Assembly: GCA_002441095.1 (NCBI GenBank)
Contig: DJVG01000043.1
Coordinates: 1 to 64,000, forward strand
DNA: 64,000 nt
Origin: Elusimicrobia bacterium UBA6262
GTDB lineage: Bacteria; CAYTYR01; UBA6262
Direction: 5' to 3'
This document shows, piece after piece, positions 34,960 through 44,233 of this stretch. The notes under the pieces are model-generated. The model did not search any database, had not been told where the DNA came from, and worked only from the letters and a program-made list of their open reading frames with translations. Both the position numbers and the translations under genes were made by a program. Each line of letters begins with the position of its first letter. Position 1 is the first letter of the stretch.

Positions 34960-36741
34960 TTACCTTCTTTCTGTTTTCTGCCACAAACCCATTACCGCGG
35001 CAACCACGTCTGTCACGGTGATAGCTTTTAAACATTTTAAAGAAGCGCATTCTTTATTATTACAAGGAGCACAATCTGTCTGCTGGTAAAGGACCACTGC
35101 CTGTCCTGAGATATTCCGCGGATCGAACCTGATGATCTCTCCCGGCCCCAGCACAGCTACCAGTGGCGTCTCTAAAACAGCAGCCAGGTGCATGGGCCCG
35201 GTATCATTCGTGATAAATATCCGGCAACGTTCGATCAGGGCTTCCAGCTCCAGGATAGTAAGTTTCCCGGACAAGTTTATTATTTGTGACTTATCCGCCC
35301 CGGCCAGGTCTTCCGCCAGCTGGTATTCATCTCTTGAGCCAGTGAGCACAAATTTACATTTTACCTGTTGCTTAAGTTCGGCTATGACCTGGGCGAATCT
35401 CTCCTGCGGCCAGCGCCGGGAAGGCAGCCCGCCGGGATGGATCCCGATCACTATGTCGCTGGCGGTAATATTTTCGCGGGCCAGTATCTGGGTCGTGGTT
35501 TGCCTGGCTTGTTCATCTATCTTGAGCGTAATTTTATTATTGGTCACCACTGCTCCCAAAGCAGCAGCAGTAGCGATATCATAATCCCTTTCATATGCCT
35601 GTCCGGGATCTGTTTCCGGGATCTTAATATCCAGAAAATGTCCCCGGCCGGCAGTATCCCGGCCGGCCTTCACTTTAGGTTTGATCAAGGCCATTAAAAG
35701 CTTCATCTTTTGGGCGCTTTTGTGAGAGGCCAATGTGCGCATATTGACCGCCAGGTCAAATTCTTGCTGCCGTAAAGAATTTACCGTGCCTATATCCCTG
35801 GCTATTTTCCCTCCTGGTATCGTACCGCCAAATTCCAGGTAAAATTTATAGACCCGGTCAGCGACAGCCAAACTCCGGGCAAAATCATAATTCCGGGCTG
35901 AGACGAGCAAAGAGAGCTCACTGCCGGCATAGTGCCGGCGCAAAGCCTGCAAGGCCGGCAGTGATAATAAAATATCTCCCAGGCCGCCCAGGTTTATGAT
36001 CAATATTTTACTTTTAGCTTTGGTCAGTTTTTTCGCCGCCATAATATAATTTGCTTTTAAATGCCGGCCAAAAGGCAACACTCCCAGCAACAGGTCAAAT
36101 CTTTTCCATAACGCCAGCAAGAGCGGCACCCGGTCGAACAACTGCCAGGCTGGAACACGCATAACCCCAGGAATAAATCTTTCAACTATGAATCCCTGGG
36201 ATTGCAGCATGGTTTTCATTTCCCGGGGAGTATATTCACGAAAATGAGGATCTATATCTTTCCCCGGAGCGACTGCATAAACCGCCCGGCGCAGGATTTT
36301 CTTCAGCACAGCCGGGATACCTTTACCGACCAAAGTAATATAGTTATATTTAGAGGGCGTCGTTACGATCAGCATCCCGTTATTCTTGAGCACACGCCGC
36401 GCCTCGGAAAAGTAAACCAGCGGCTGGGGAGTATGTTCAATGACCTCAGATGAAATAGCGACATCAAAAGAACTATCCTTAAAAGGGATGGCTTCTCCCT
36501 TGGCTTGCACCAGGCAGCAACCCGTCCGGCCAGCTAACCTGGCTTTAGCTTCAGCCAGGGATAAAGCGGAATTATCCAAGCCATAAATCATGTCTCCCCG
36601 TCCGCTAAGCGCGATACGTTCCAGGTCAGCACCGCTGCCGCAACCAATATCCAGGATCTTGCCCGGACTATTTTCCAGAACCAGGTCAAACAGTTTATCT
36701 TTGAATCCCATGTTAAACTTAAGCACCCGAGAGATCGCCAT
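34960..36741 (-). CDS. Fusion of SAM methyltransferase and GT9 heptosyltransferase-like domain
   Basis: The protein has 593 residues in two parts. Residues 1 to about 240 are a class I methyltransferase (ILDIGCGSGADLERIA, YGLDNS, ISSEVIEHTPQP, VLKNNGMLIVTTPS). Residues about 243-593 are a family 9 glycosyltransferase (ILIINLGGLGDILLSLPALQAL at the start, IGIHPGGLPSRRWP, FITNDTGPMHLAAVL) with a Cys-rich C-terminal stretch (DCAPCNNKECASLKC). Each part is full length, so this looks like a functional fusion and not a frameshift remnant. It may add and methylate the same sugar. It follows a GT2 gene by four bases. Confidence 0.93.
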   Translation of the reverse strand: MAISRVLKFNMGFKDKLFDLVLENSPGKILDIGCGSGADLERIALSGRGDMIYGLDNSALSLAEAKARLAGRTGCCLVQAKGEAIPFKDSSFDVAISSEVIEHTPQPLVYFSEARRVLKNNGMLIVTTPSKYNYITLVGKGIPAVLKKILRRAVYAVAPGKDIDPHFREYTPREMKTMLQSQGFIVERFIPGVMRVPAWQLFDRVPLLLALWKRFDLLLGVLPFGRHLKANYIMAAKKLTKAKSKILIINLGGLGDILLSLPALQALRRHYAGSELSLLVSARNYDFARSLAVADRVYKFYLEFGGTIPGGKIARDIGTVNSLRQQEFDLAVNMRTLASHKSAQKMKLLMALIKPKVKAGRDTAGRGHFLDIKIPETDPGQAYERDYDIATAAALGAVVTNNKITLKIDEQARQTTTQILARENITASDIVIGIHPGGLPSRRWPQERFAQVIAELKQQVKCKFVLTGSRDEYQLAEDLAGADKSQIINLSGKLTILELEALIERCRIFITNDTGPMHLAAVLETPLVAVLGPGEIIRFDPRNISGQAVVLYQQTDCAPCNNKECASLKCLKAITVTDVVAAVMGLWQKTERR

Positions 36742-36745
36742 AACG

Positions 36746-37582
36746 CTATGCTCTGCCCTTCTGTTTTAATACTTTGTACTTGGCCAGTCCATAACCATAT
36801 CCCAGGGAATAATAAATTTTTGCTGAAACCAGTAAAATTTTCCCTTGGCTAATGGCTTTAAAGCCGGTCTGGAAAAACCTCATTGCTCTTTCCGGCCTGG
36901 TCTTAGGCGCTGAATAATGGATTATGCCGGCGGGATGGATATCTGAATTCAAATGTGGATACCAGGCATCCACAAAAGCTACGCCTGCCCCATTGCGCAG
37001 ATTAGTCCTGGCCAGTTGCCAATAATTATCCGGGCTCGGATGAAAACACCACGTTTTTGGCGCCAGCACAGTACGGTATCCGGCTTTTCTGATCCTCTCG
37101 GTCAGTTCAGAATCCTCCCCCCTGATCATCAACTCATTAAAACCGCCGAGTTTAGTAAACAGTTCTGCCCGCATGGCAAAGCAAGCTGACGGGACAACAT
37201 AAACATCTGTCATAACATCAACGACTGGTGTTTCACTATGAGCAATTTCCCGGGCATAGCGCTTTTGAAAGGCTGAAGTTTGCGGCGGTAATCGTAAAGA
37301 AGCGCAGACCGCGCCCGGGGCCGGGGCAGCAACCAGGGCTGTGACCAAATTCTCCAGGTAAAGATCATTCCCCAGCCGGATATCACCGTCCAGGAAAGCC
37401 AGTATTTCTCCATTGGCTTTTTTAGCGCCTTCATTCCTGGCTTTGCCGGGAGGAGATACATCTGTGATCGTGATCACTTCTGTTTTAAGTGATGTATTTT
37501 GGCTATTAATATCCTGCAATAACCCGGTCAGGGCATCTTTTCTGCGACTGATAATGATCACTGATACGACTTTATTACTCAT
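36746..37582 (-). CDS. Glycosyltransferase family 2
   Basis: This is a 278-residue GT-A fold enzyme: VVSVIIISRRKD at the nucleotide site, GKARNEGAKKANGEILAFLDGDIRL containing the D-x-D motif, and GGFNELMIRGEDSELTERIRKAG with the catalytic E-D. The sugar is unknown. The start ATG overlaps the B12-radical-SAM gene stop by four bases. Confidence 0.92.
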   Translation of the reverse strand: MSNKVVSVIIISRRKDALTGLLQDINSQNTSLKTEVITITDVSPPGKARNEGAKKANGEILAFLDGDIRLGNDLYLENLVTALVAAPAPGAVCASLRLPPQTSAFQKRYAREIAHSETPVVDVMTDVYVVPSACFAMRAELFTKLGGFNELMIRGEDSELTERIRKAGYRTVLAPKTWCFHPSPDNYWQLARTNLRNGAGVAFVDAWYPHLNSDIHPAGIIHYSAPKTRPERAMRFFQTGFKAISQGKILLVSAKIYYSLGYGYGLAKYKVLKQKGRA

Positions 37583-39024
37583 GAAGCGGCAACCGCCTTT
37601 TTTGCTATCCGGTATAACAGGTTATTGAAGAATTTATGCCGTAAAACAATATTTTGTACAAAATTGCGCGTATAAAGATAGGCCAGTATTTTACCCAGCC
37701 AGCCCAGCTTTGCCAGCCTCCTGGACCAGGAACGTTGTGTAGTCAGGCTCATGATGCGAAAGGCCCGCCGTAACGCTTTCTTTCTTTGCTGGTACGGCAT
37801 TTCTTTAGTTTCAAAAAGCGGCTGGGCCTCATAGACCGGGTAAGTATTCAGGTACTCTGCGGGATCTGCCAGTAGTTTGCCGTTCTGTCCGATCCAGTCA
37901 AACAGTTCAGTATGCGGAAAAGGAATAATATTATAAAAATATACGCAATTTACCGGTGACTCCATAGCTATCTTGAAAGAATCTTCCAGGTCAGCCATGG
38001 TTTCTCCCGGCGAACCGACCAGGAAAAACAGGTCCACTTCATAACCCAGTTCAGCAGCTTCCTGTATCCGTGCTTTGATCGTAACTATGCTTTCCCTTTT
38101 TTTCAACATTTTCAGGACTTTATCGTTACCTGCTTCCACGCCCAGAGCGATCCGGTAGAAACCAGCTTCTTTCATCAGGCACAGTAAATCACGGTCAACC
38201 CGGTCCGCCCTGATCCCATTATCACAGCTCAGCTTCAAGCCGGTAAGGTTACTGGCTTTGACCAGCTCACAGAAACGCTGCACCCGCTCCCTGATCAAGG
38301 TAAAATTATCATCCCCAAAACTGAACCTGCGCCAGCCGCGCTCGTACCAGTAAGACAATTCAGTCATAATGCTTTCCGGACTGCGGGTGCGGAAATTCTC
38401 GCCAATGGAGCATTTCACCGGGCAGTAGATACAATCAAAAGGGCAGCCGCGCGAAGAGATGAGCGGCAAAGCATTCACTTCCCGGTTCAGTGAACGTTCC
38501 AATTCAAATGCCGCATACCGGGGGAAGGGAACCTGGTCCAGGTCCTTGATAAAAGGCCGGTCCCCGTTATAAATCACTCGCCCCTGGGCCCTGAAGATCA
38601 ATCCTTTGATCCCAGCCGGGGGTTTCCCCTGGCAAAGTTCTGCCATGGTCTCTTCCCCTTCCAGTACGATGCCATAATCAAGCCCGTCGCAAGCCTGCAA
38701 AACTTCTTCCCGGAAGAGGGAAATATGAGGACCGCCGGCCGCGATCGGTATATTAGGAAAATCTTTTTTTATTTTTCTGACCAGCCGGTAGGTTTCCTGG
38801 TAATGATAGGTCATAATGGAAAAGGCGATCAGGTCCGGGGCATCAGACAGGACCTTCTTTCTCAGGTCCCTATAACTATACCCCAGGCTCATATCCAAAA
38901 CAGTGATCGCCACGCCTGCCTGCGTAAGATATTCAGCTATATATCCTAACCCGGCGGAAAATACCACCCGCACCCGGTTACCGGAATAAGGAGGGTTGAC
39001 TAATAATACTCTTTTAAAGTTCAC
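37579..39024 (-). CDS. B12-binding-domain radical SAM protein
   Basis: The enzyme has 481 residues. The N-terminal cobalamin-binding-type domain (VLLVNPPYSG, GYIAEYLTQAGV, GGPHISLFREEVL) covers about 1-140. The radical-SAM core starts near 195 with C-x3-C-x2-C in RGCPFDCIYCPVKC, followed by FSFGDDNFTL and ALGVEAGNDKVL. It is of the class that methylates unactivated carbon or phosphorus, or performs other difficult C-C chemistry, but the substrate is unknown. No DxHxxG motif is evident, so cobalamin may be bound base-off or not at all. GTG start, sharing GTGA with the glycosyltransferase stop. Confidence 0.88.
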   Translation of the reverse strand: MNFKRVLLVNPPYSGNRVRVVFSAGLGYIAEYLTQAGVAITVLDMSLGYSYRDLRKKVLSDAPDLIAFSIMTYHYQETYRLVRKIKKDFPNIPIAAGGPHISLFREEVLQACDGLDYGIVLEGEETMAELCQGKPPAGIKGLIFRAQGRVIYNGDRPFIKDLDQVPFPRYAAFELERSLNREVNALPLISSRGCPFDCIYCPVKCSIGENFRTRSPESIMTELSYWYERGWRRFSFGDDNFTLIRERVQRFCELVKASNLTGLKLSCDNGIRADRVDRDLLCLMKEAGFYRIALGVEAGNDKVLKMLKKRESIVTIKARIQEAAELGYEVDLFFLVGSPGETMADLEDSFKIAMESPVNCVYFYNIIPFPHTELFDWIGQNGKLLADPAEYLNTYPVYEAQPLFETKEMPYQQRKKALRRAFRIMSLTTQRSWSRRLAKLGWLGKILAYLYTRNFVQNIVLRHKFFNNLLYRIAKKAVAAS

Positions 39025-40262
39025 AACAGGCCTTCCAATAATTTTATCTCTTCATTCATCCGTTGTTCCCAGGTCCATAATTTTTCCCGGGCGGTCTTTT
39101 TAACATTGGTTTGATATTTTCGCAGGGCCTGCTCATCAGCCAAGAGACGGTTCAATACTTCCGGCAGATGGTTTAAATCTTCTGCTTTGAGCAGGAACCC
39201 GTTTTCCCCGGAGATGATCAGTTCTTTGATCGCCTCATTCTCCATAGCCACTATAGCTTTCCCGGCTGCCATAGCTTCAAACAATGAGTTATTGCAGTTG
39301 CTATACCGTCCAATATTGATATATACATCACTGGCCTGGACCAATTCCCGCACATATGATTTTTCCACAGTGCCGGTGAAGATGACCCGGTCAGCTATTT
39401 TTTGGCGGCACACATAATCCTGCAGTTTCTCCTGGTCTGGCCCGCTATGGGCGATGATACAGGCGCACCGGGAATTCAGCCGTAATAATTCCGACAACTG
39501 GTAAATTAAAGTATCAGTGTTGTAAAAATAGTAGAGCCGCGAGGTGGAGATAATAATTTTCCAATCCTGTTGCAATCCAAGCTTGGCCCGGATTTTGTTT
39601 TTTATTTCCGGGTCCGGCTGGTCAAAACCGAAATCCACGCCGTTACGCCAATGATGGATCTTTTCTTCCTTTACTCCCAATTGCCTGGCCAGGATATCTG
39701 CTTTGGTCCCGTCCTTGGTGATGATCAGTTGATCAGCGGGAAGTTTAAACGCTATAAAATCCCGGACTTCTTTTAGCCTGCTCCAAAAATGCTGATAACG
39801 CCAATACAGGTCCCTTGTACCATAAACCCGCAGGATAAACTTAGCCGCATAGATGCGGCTGAGCAGCCAGGCGGCTGGCGCCGGGGACAGGTCATGGCAA
39901 TAAATAAGCTGGGGTTTGGACTTACGCGCTATTTTTATGGCCCAGCCCAAACCATAGGCCAGGAAAAACAGCCAGGTTAAATTATAAAGCAGTGTAGCCT
40001 GTATCCGGTTAAAAAACCGGTCAGTGCGGATATATCCGGCGAATAATTTAGCGCTGACATTGAACGGCAGGCGAATCCGATACAGGTGAATACCCTGGTA
40101 GGTACTGATCTCGGTTTGCTCTTTCCTGGACGGGCAGATAAAATGGACTTCATGCCCGCGGTCCGCCAGGGCTTTTTGCGAGGCATAGATCGAAGGGATA
40201 CCCTTGCCTTCGCCCGCCGGCCAAAGATCCAAATAGGAAAGACTGATGATCCGCATTAACAT
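39021..40262 (-). CDS. Glycosyltransferase family 4
   Basis: This 413-residue GT-B enzyme has an N-half acceptor domain (KALADRGHEVHFICPS), a linker with QLIYCHDLSPAPAAWLLSR, and a C-half donor site (IIISTSRLYYFYNTD, INIGRYSNCNNSLFEAMAAGKAIVAMEN). AAGGA is four bases before ATG 40262; a second in-frame ATG follows two codons later. Acceptor and sugar are unknown. Confidence 0.9.
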   Translation of the reverse strand: MLMRIISLSYLDLWPAGEGKGIPSIYASQKALADRGHEVHFICPSRKEQTEISTYQGIHLYRIRLPFNVSAKLFAGYIRTDRFFNRIQATLLYNLTWLFFLAYGLGWAIKIARKSKPQLIYCHDLSPAPAAWLLSRIYAAKFILRVYGTRDLYWRYQHFWSRLKEVRDFIAFKLPADQLIITKDGTKADILARQLGVKEEKIHHWRNGVDFGFDQPDPEIKNKIRAKLGLQQDWKIIISTSRLYYFYNTDTLIYQLSELLRLNSRCACIIAHSGPDQEKLQDYVCRQKIADRVIFTGTVEKSYVRELVQASDVYINIGRYSNCNNSLFEAMAAGKAIVAMENEAIKELIISGENGFLLKAEDLNHLPEVLNRLLADEQALRKYQTNVKKTAREKLWTWEQRMNEEIKLLEGLL

Positions 40263-40271
40263 TAATTCCTT

Positions 40272-41084
40272 TTAAACAGGTTTAGTAAATTCGGCTATAA
40301 ACGAATATCCCTGCCGGTTTCCTGAAAGATACCAGTCCAGCCTGACTGCTATCCAAAAAAGAATGAACCGCAAAGTCCACAAACCTTTTACTCCGTAGGT
40401 AATATCCGTAGCCAGGGCCCCGTATTTTTGTAAAAAATACCTATACCCGGCTAATTGCAGAAATGGCTTGGCTTTTTCTTCCAATCCCTGCACATCATAT
40501 TGATGATAGATATTATAACATTTACTGATCGTTTCATTATCAGCCTCATACCATTTGATATTCCCTTTAAAATAAACCCGGTACATGAACCTGGGGATGA
40601 GCTTTTTTATCCTGGTTTGTGCCTTGAACAGGATTGACGAACAGGTATAGCGCCAGGGAGTAGTGATCACTAACCGGCCCCCGGGCTTAAGCACCCGGGC
40701 AATTTCAGCTAAAGCCTCCCGGTCACGCTCGATCTGCGGTAAAGCATCCATACATACTACCAGGTCGAAAGTCCCTTCGGCAAAGGGCATTTTCAGGATA
40801 TCTCCCAAGGTGAAATCGATCCTGTCCTTGAATTTACTGCGGCTCTTTTTATCCTCTGCCAGCAGGAGATCATTACTGGAAATATCCAAGCCGACGACCT
40901 TACGGCATCTTGCGGCTAATTTGACCGAGACATACCCTTCTCCGCAAGCCAGGTCCAATACTACCGCGGCTTTGGGAATAACCGCCCATTTAAAAAAAAT
41001 ATAATACCGCGGCAGCCAGCTGGTGAATGGAAAAATATTTTCCCGGATGTATCTTTTAAAATTGTTCAGCAAATTAGCCCTCAA
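40272..41084 (-). CDS. SAM-dependent methyltransferase (UbiE/Methyltransf_11 type)
   Basis: This 270-residue protein has AVVLDLACGEGYVSVKLAA as the SAM loop, VGLDISSNDL, FDLVVCMDALPQIERD and IARVLKPGGRLVITTPW. The long C-terminal extension (about 160-270) may bind the acceptor. The start is TTG, overlapping the previous methyltransferase stop (TTGA), with no separate ribosome-binding site, so its translation probably depends on that gene. Confidence 0.87.
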   Translation of the reverse strand: MRANLLNNFKRYIRENIFPFTSWLPRYYIFFKWAVIPKAAVVLDLACGEGYVSVKLAARCRKVVGLDISSNDLLLAEDKKSRSKFKDRIDFTLGDILKMPFAEGTFDLVVCMDALPQIERDREALAEIARVLKPGGRLVITTPWRYTCSSILFKAQTRIKKLIPRFMYRVYFKGNIKWYEADNETISKCYNIYHQYDVQGLEEKAKPFLQLAGYRYFLQKYGALATDITYGVKGLWTLRFILFWIAVRLDWYLSGNRQGYSFIAEFTKPV

Positions 41085-41749
41085 GGAACTATTTTATACA
41101 AAATGTATTTTGTCCCGACCACTTCTATGCGCTCGGTGACCTTTAATACTGTGCAATTATATTTAGCAAATGTCTGTTCATTGAATAAATACCGGTGCTC
41201 GCCTTTCCAATACAATCTTGGGTCAGTGAATTTTTCACCGTAAGGGGTGCTGATATATACCGCCCGGGTAACTGCTTTGAGGCACTTGTCAATGATCGGG
41301 AACGGGTCATCAAAATGCTCCAGGATATGGATCAGGGAAATGTAGTCATATTTTTGGGGAATATCCTGTTTATTCAGGTCAAAAGTAAAATATTCTATAT
41401 CCTGGCTCTTTGACCGCGCTTTTTCAATACCCACCTGGCTCAGGTCAGCGCCAGAGATATCTGCCAGTGGAAAATGTTTTTTCAGCAGCCGGCAACCATC
41501 GCCTAAGGCGCAGCCAATATCCAAAAGAGTGAATTTTTCTTTTTTCGGCAATTCTTCCAGCAAGAACTGGTACGGGAAATCCCGCCAAAAATCACCGCGG
41601 GCATGCAGGTATTTATCCCAATAGTGTTTGGTATTGACATTGGTGATCTTCCTGGCCAGGTTGCCTACTTTGTAGTTGGTCAGCCGGTCAAGATATTTAA
41701 CTGCATCTACTACCGCCCTGTATATTCGGCCCAAATATCCCTGCCCCAT
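41081..41749 (-). CDS. SAM-dependent methyltransferase
   Basis: This is a 222-residue class I methyltransferase with FTLLDIGCALGDGCRLLKK, DISGADLSQVGIEKA, YDYISLIHILEHFDDP and VYISTPYGE. Together with the other methyltransferases here it suggests a heavily O- or N-methylated glycan. It starts one base after the flippase stop. Confidence 0.88.
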   Translation of the reverse strand: MGQGYLGRIYRAVVDAVKYLDRLTNYKVGNLARKITNVNTKHYWDKYLHARGDFWRDFPYQFLLEELPKKEKFTLLDIGCALGDGCRLLKKHFPLADISGADLSQVGIEKARSKSQDIEYFTFDLNKQDIPQKYDYISLIHILEHFDDPFPIIDKCLKAVTRAVYISTPYGEKFTDPRLYWKGEHRYLFNEQTFAKYNCTVLKVTERIEVVGTKYILYKIVP

Positions 41750-41750
41750 T

Positions 41751-43220
41751 TTATTCCCCTCTCCGGGTAAGCTTATGTATTAATTCGGTTATTTCCCTGT
41801 AAGTTTGCCGGTTAAAAATGAATAAGCTATAAGCGTAAAAACCCGCCCCGGCTACTATTGACTGGAGAACGAACCAGAGATTGGGCAGGGTAATAATATT
41901 TGCCTGGACCCAGATCAAGACCGCTATCCCACCCGCCATCGCCAGGGAAGCAATCACCGCAGGCACTAAAGCTTTAAGATACTTGCGCAAGCCCAGATGG
42001 ATCACTTTTTTCACCATGATCTGCCCGATAATATTCATCACGACCGCGTATACAGCCAGAGCAGAAGTAACTCCAACCAGGCCATATTTTTTACCGGAAA
42101 AGATCGCTATAATTACGCCACCCAGGCTGATCAGGCAATATTTCAGCGAATAATCAGGCCGGCCTACCGCTTCAAATACCGTGCCAATGAATGTAGTTAA
42201 GGAAAAACAAATACCAGACACGCATAATATACGTAAAGGAGTAACTATGGGCAGCCATTTATCAGAATATACCAGCGTAATGAACTGCGGGGCCAAAAGC
42301 ATCAAGCCGATCAGGATCGGGAAATTGATCACTGCGGCACAACGGATAATTTTCAGGTATCCCTGGCGTACTTCTTCCAGGTCGTCCTGCATCCGGGAAA
42401 AAGCCGGGAAAGCAATATTAGAAATTATCAAAGATAGCTTTTGCCTGGGAAAATTAGCCAATAAACTAGACAGTGAATAAAAACCCAGGGTAGCGGTGCC
42501 TAAATATTTTCCTATCAGGACCACATCCAGGTTACCGGTAAAATAATTAATGACCTTGAAGCCAAGGATATTCCGGCCATACTGGAACAAGTCCAAAAAA
42601 CCTTCTTTATCGATAGTGAACCGCGGGCGGAAAGAGCTCCTGCCCCACAACTGCGTGACCCGGACTACGCTGGAGGCGAGGTATCCCCACCCTACCGCCA
42701 CTATGCCAAACCCGGAAATTACCAGGGTCAGGGTTACCGTACTATATACCAGGTTGGACCAGATATCAATAATGGCCAGTTTACGGAAAGCCAATGCTCT
42801 CTTGAGCGTCGCTTCATGGACGATACCAAAAGAGTCCACAAAGTATTTACCGGCAATGATTATCACCAGGGCAGTGATCGTCTGGTTTTTAAAATACAGG
42901 GCAATAAGAGGCGAAGCAGAAACAGCCGCGAGCACGAACAAAACACCGATGCAAATACAGATCCAAAAAGGAGCGTTAAGATGCCGCGGCTCCAGTTCCT
43001 TTCTTTGGACAATAGCCGAACTCATGCCTAATTCATTAAAAACTATCGCCAGGTTGGCAAAAACCATGGCTACGCTCAAGGCCCCAAAACTGGTCGGCGG
43101 CAATAACCTGGCCAAGATGGCCCAAACCACGAACTGGAACAGGTAATTCAGTCCCTGGCCGGCAGTGACCCACTTTAACCCTTGGGTTACATTTTTTTTA
43201 ATTTCCTGCTGGTCGCTCAT
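41751..43220 (-). CDS. Polysaccharide flippase (MOP superfamily, Wzx-like)
   Basis: This 489-residue inner-membrane protein with about twelve to fourteen helices belongs to the Polysacc_synt/MVF-type flippases (GLKWVTAGQGLNYLFQFVVWAILARLLPP opening region and LARL-x-P-x-SFG loop). It would move lipid-linked repeat units to the periplasmic side. With a ligase/polymerase-like gene and Wzc and Wza in the same operon, a Wzx/Wzy-type assembly pathway is likely. ATGA overlap with the deacetylase gene stop. Confidence 0.93.
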   Translation of the reverse strand: MSDQQEIKKNVTQGLKWVTAGQGLNYLFQFVVWAILARLLPPTSFGALSVAMVFANLAIVFNELGMSSAIVQRKELEPRHLNAPFWICICIGVLFVLAAVSASPLIALYFKNQTITALVIIIAGKYFVDSFGIVHEATLKRALAFRKLAIIDIWSNLVYSTVTLTLVISGFGIVAVGWGYLASSVVRVTQLWGRSSFRPRFTIDKEGFLDLFQYGRNILGFKVINYFTGNLDVVLIGKYLGTATLGFYSLSSLLANFPRQKLSLIISNIAFPAFSRMQDDLEEVRQGYLKIIRCAAVINFPILIGLMLLAPQFITLVYSDKWLPIVTPLRILCVSGICFSLTTFIGTVFEAVGRPDYSLKYCLISLGGVIIAIFSGKKYGLVGVTSALAVYAVVMNIIGQIMVKKVIHLGLRKYLKALVPAVIASLAMAGGIAVLIWVQANIITLPNLWFVLQSIVAGAGFYAYSLFIFNRQTYREITELIHKLTRRGE

Positions 43221-44221
43221 TTCATCCCTGCTCCTGAAACATTATAGGCAAACTCAGCGATACTAAAATCCAGAGCCGCTATCCTCTTTAATTGGAAAAT
43301 ATCATCTACTGCTGTATTCAAACCGGCCGCGCGTCCAAAACTGCACAGGCCGCCGCTTTTTTTAATTTTTTCCAGCACTTTGCCGTCACCCGAGCTGAAA
43401 GGCAAAGCAAAAGCGATCTCCTGCTGGCTGGTTAAATTCCTGATGAAAGCTATTGACTCGGTTATTTCCTGATCCACCTGCTGTTCACTTAGTTCTGTCA
43501 TATCGCTGTGGGAAACGGTATGCGCCCCCAGCTCAATACCAGCGCCGGCTAATAATTTCAGATCTTCAGCTGTAAGGTAAAACTCTCCGGATACCAGTTG
43601 TTTGCTGACCCCTAAAGTTTTACTGATCGCCCCAACTGCTCCCAGGCGTTCAGCGGCAGGCAACTTACGGATCGCCTCAAGTAAGCCAATGATCGACTGG
43701 TATTTCTCTTCATCCCCACTTAAATCCAGGGGCACAGTTTTATTGCCGACACTAATCAATGCTTTTTTCCCGCCTGCTTCATCCAAGATATAATACAACT
43801 GGTGCTGCCAATGGACCGCTTCTAAAAAACTTTTTGGGAAAAATATCGTGACCGGTACTTCATATTTTTTTATGACCGGCCAGGCCAGGATCAAAAAATC
43901 CTTGTATCCATCATCAAACGTTACTACGGCACAGTTAGCCAGGCTCTCTCCTGACTTTTTCCGCCGAACGCATTCTGCCAGGCTGACCAGGCGATATTTT
44001 CTTTTTAAATACTTTATTTGTTTTTCAAAGTTGCTGACGCTTACCGTCAATCCTCTCAACCGGAAAGAAGAACTGACCCGGGGCAGGACAGAGTCGTCTA
44101 CCACCCGGTGATATACCAGTATCGGGAATCTTCCCTGCCAGCTCTGCCACCGGCGGACTAATTCAAAAATACCGGCATAATATCCGGCGGCCAGGATCAT
44201 ACTCTTAACTACTCTCCCCAC
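43217..44221 (-). CDS. Polysaccharide deacetylase (NodB homology, CE4)
   Basis: This 334-residue protein has FPILVYHRVVDD, the metal/base motif TFDDGY (near 95-100) and the His pair in AHTVSHSDM (near 233), which define CE4 enzymes. An insertion of about 90 residues lies between the two motifs. It would deacetylate an N-acetyl sugar in the glycan or in an intermediate. GTG at 44221 with GAGAGG six bases upstream is preferred; an ATG seven codons later is possible. No signal peptide is clear. Confidence 0.9.
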   Translation of the reverse strand: MGRVVKSMILAAGYYAGIFELVRRWQSWQGRFPILVYHRVVDDSVLPRVSSSFRLRGLTVSVSNFEKQIKYLKRKYRLVSLAECVRRKKSGESLANCAVVTFDDGYKDFLILAWPVIKKYEVPVTIFFPKSFLEAVHWQHQLYYILDEAGGKKALISVGNKTVPLDLSGDEEKYQSIIGLLEAIRKLPAAERLGAVGAISKTLGVSKQLVSGEFYLTAEDLKLLAGAGIELGAHTVSHSDMTELSEQQVDQEITESIAFIRNLTSQQEIAFALPFSSGDGKVLEKIKKSGGLCSFGRAAGLNTAVDDIFQLKRIAALDFSIAEFAYNVSGAGMK

Positions 44222-44233
44222 TTTTTGCCTCTC

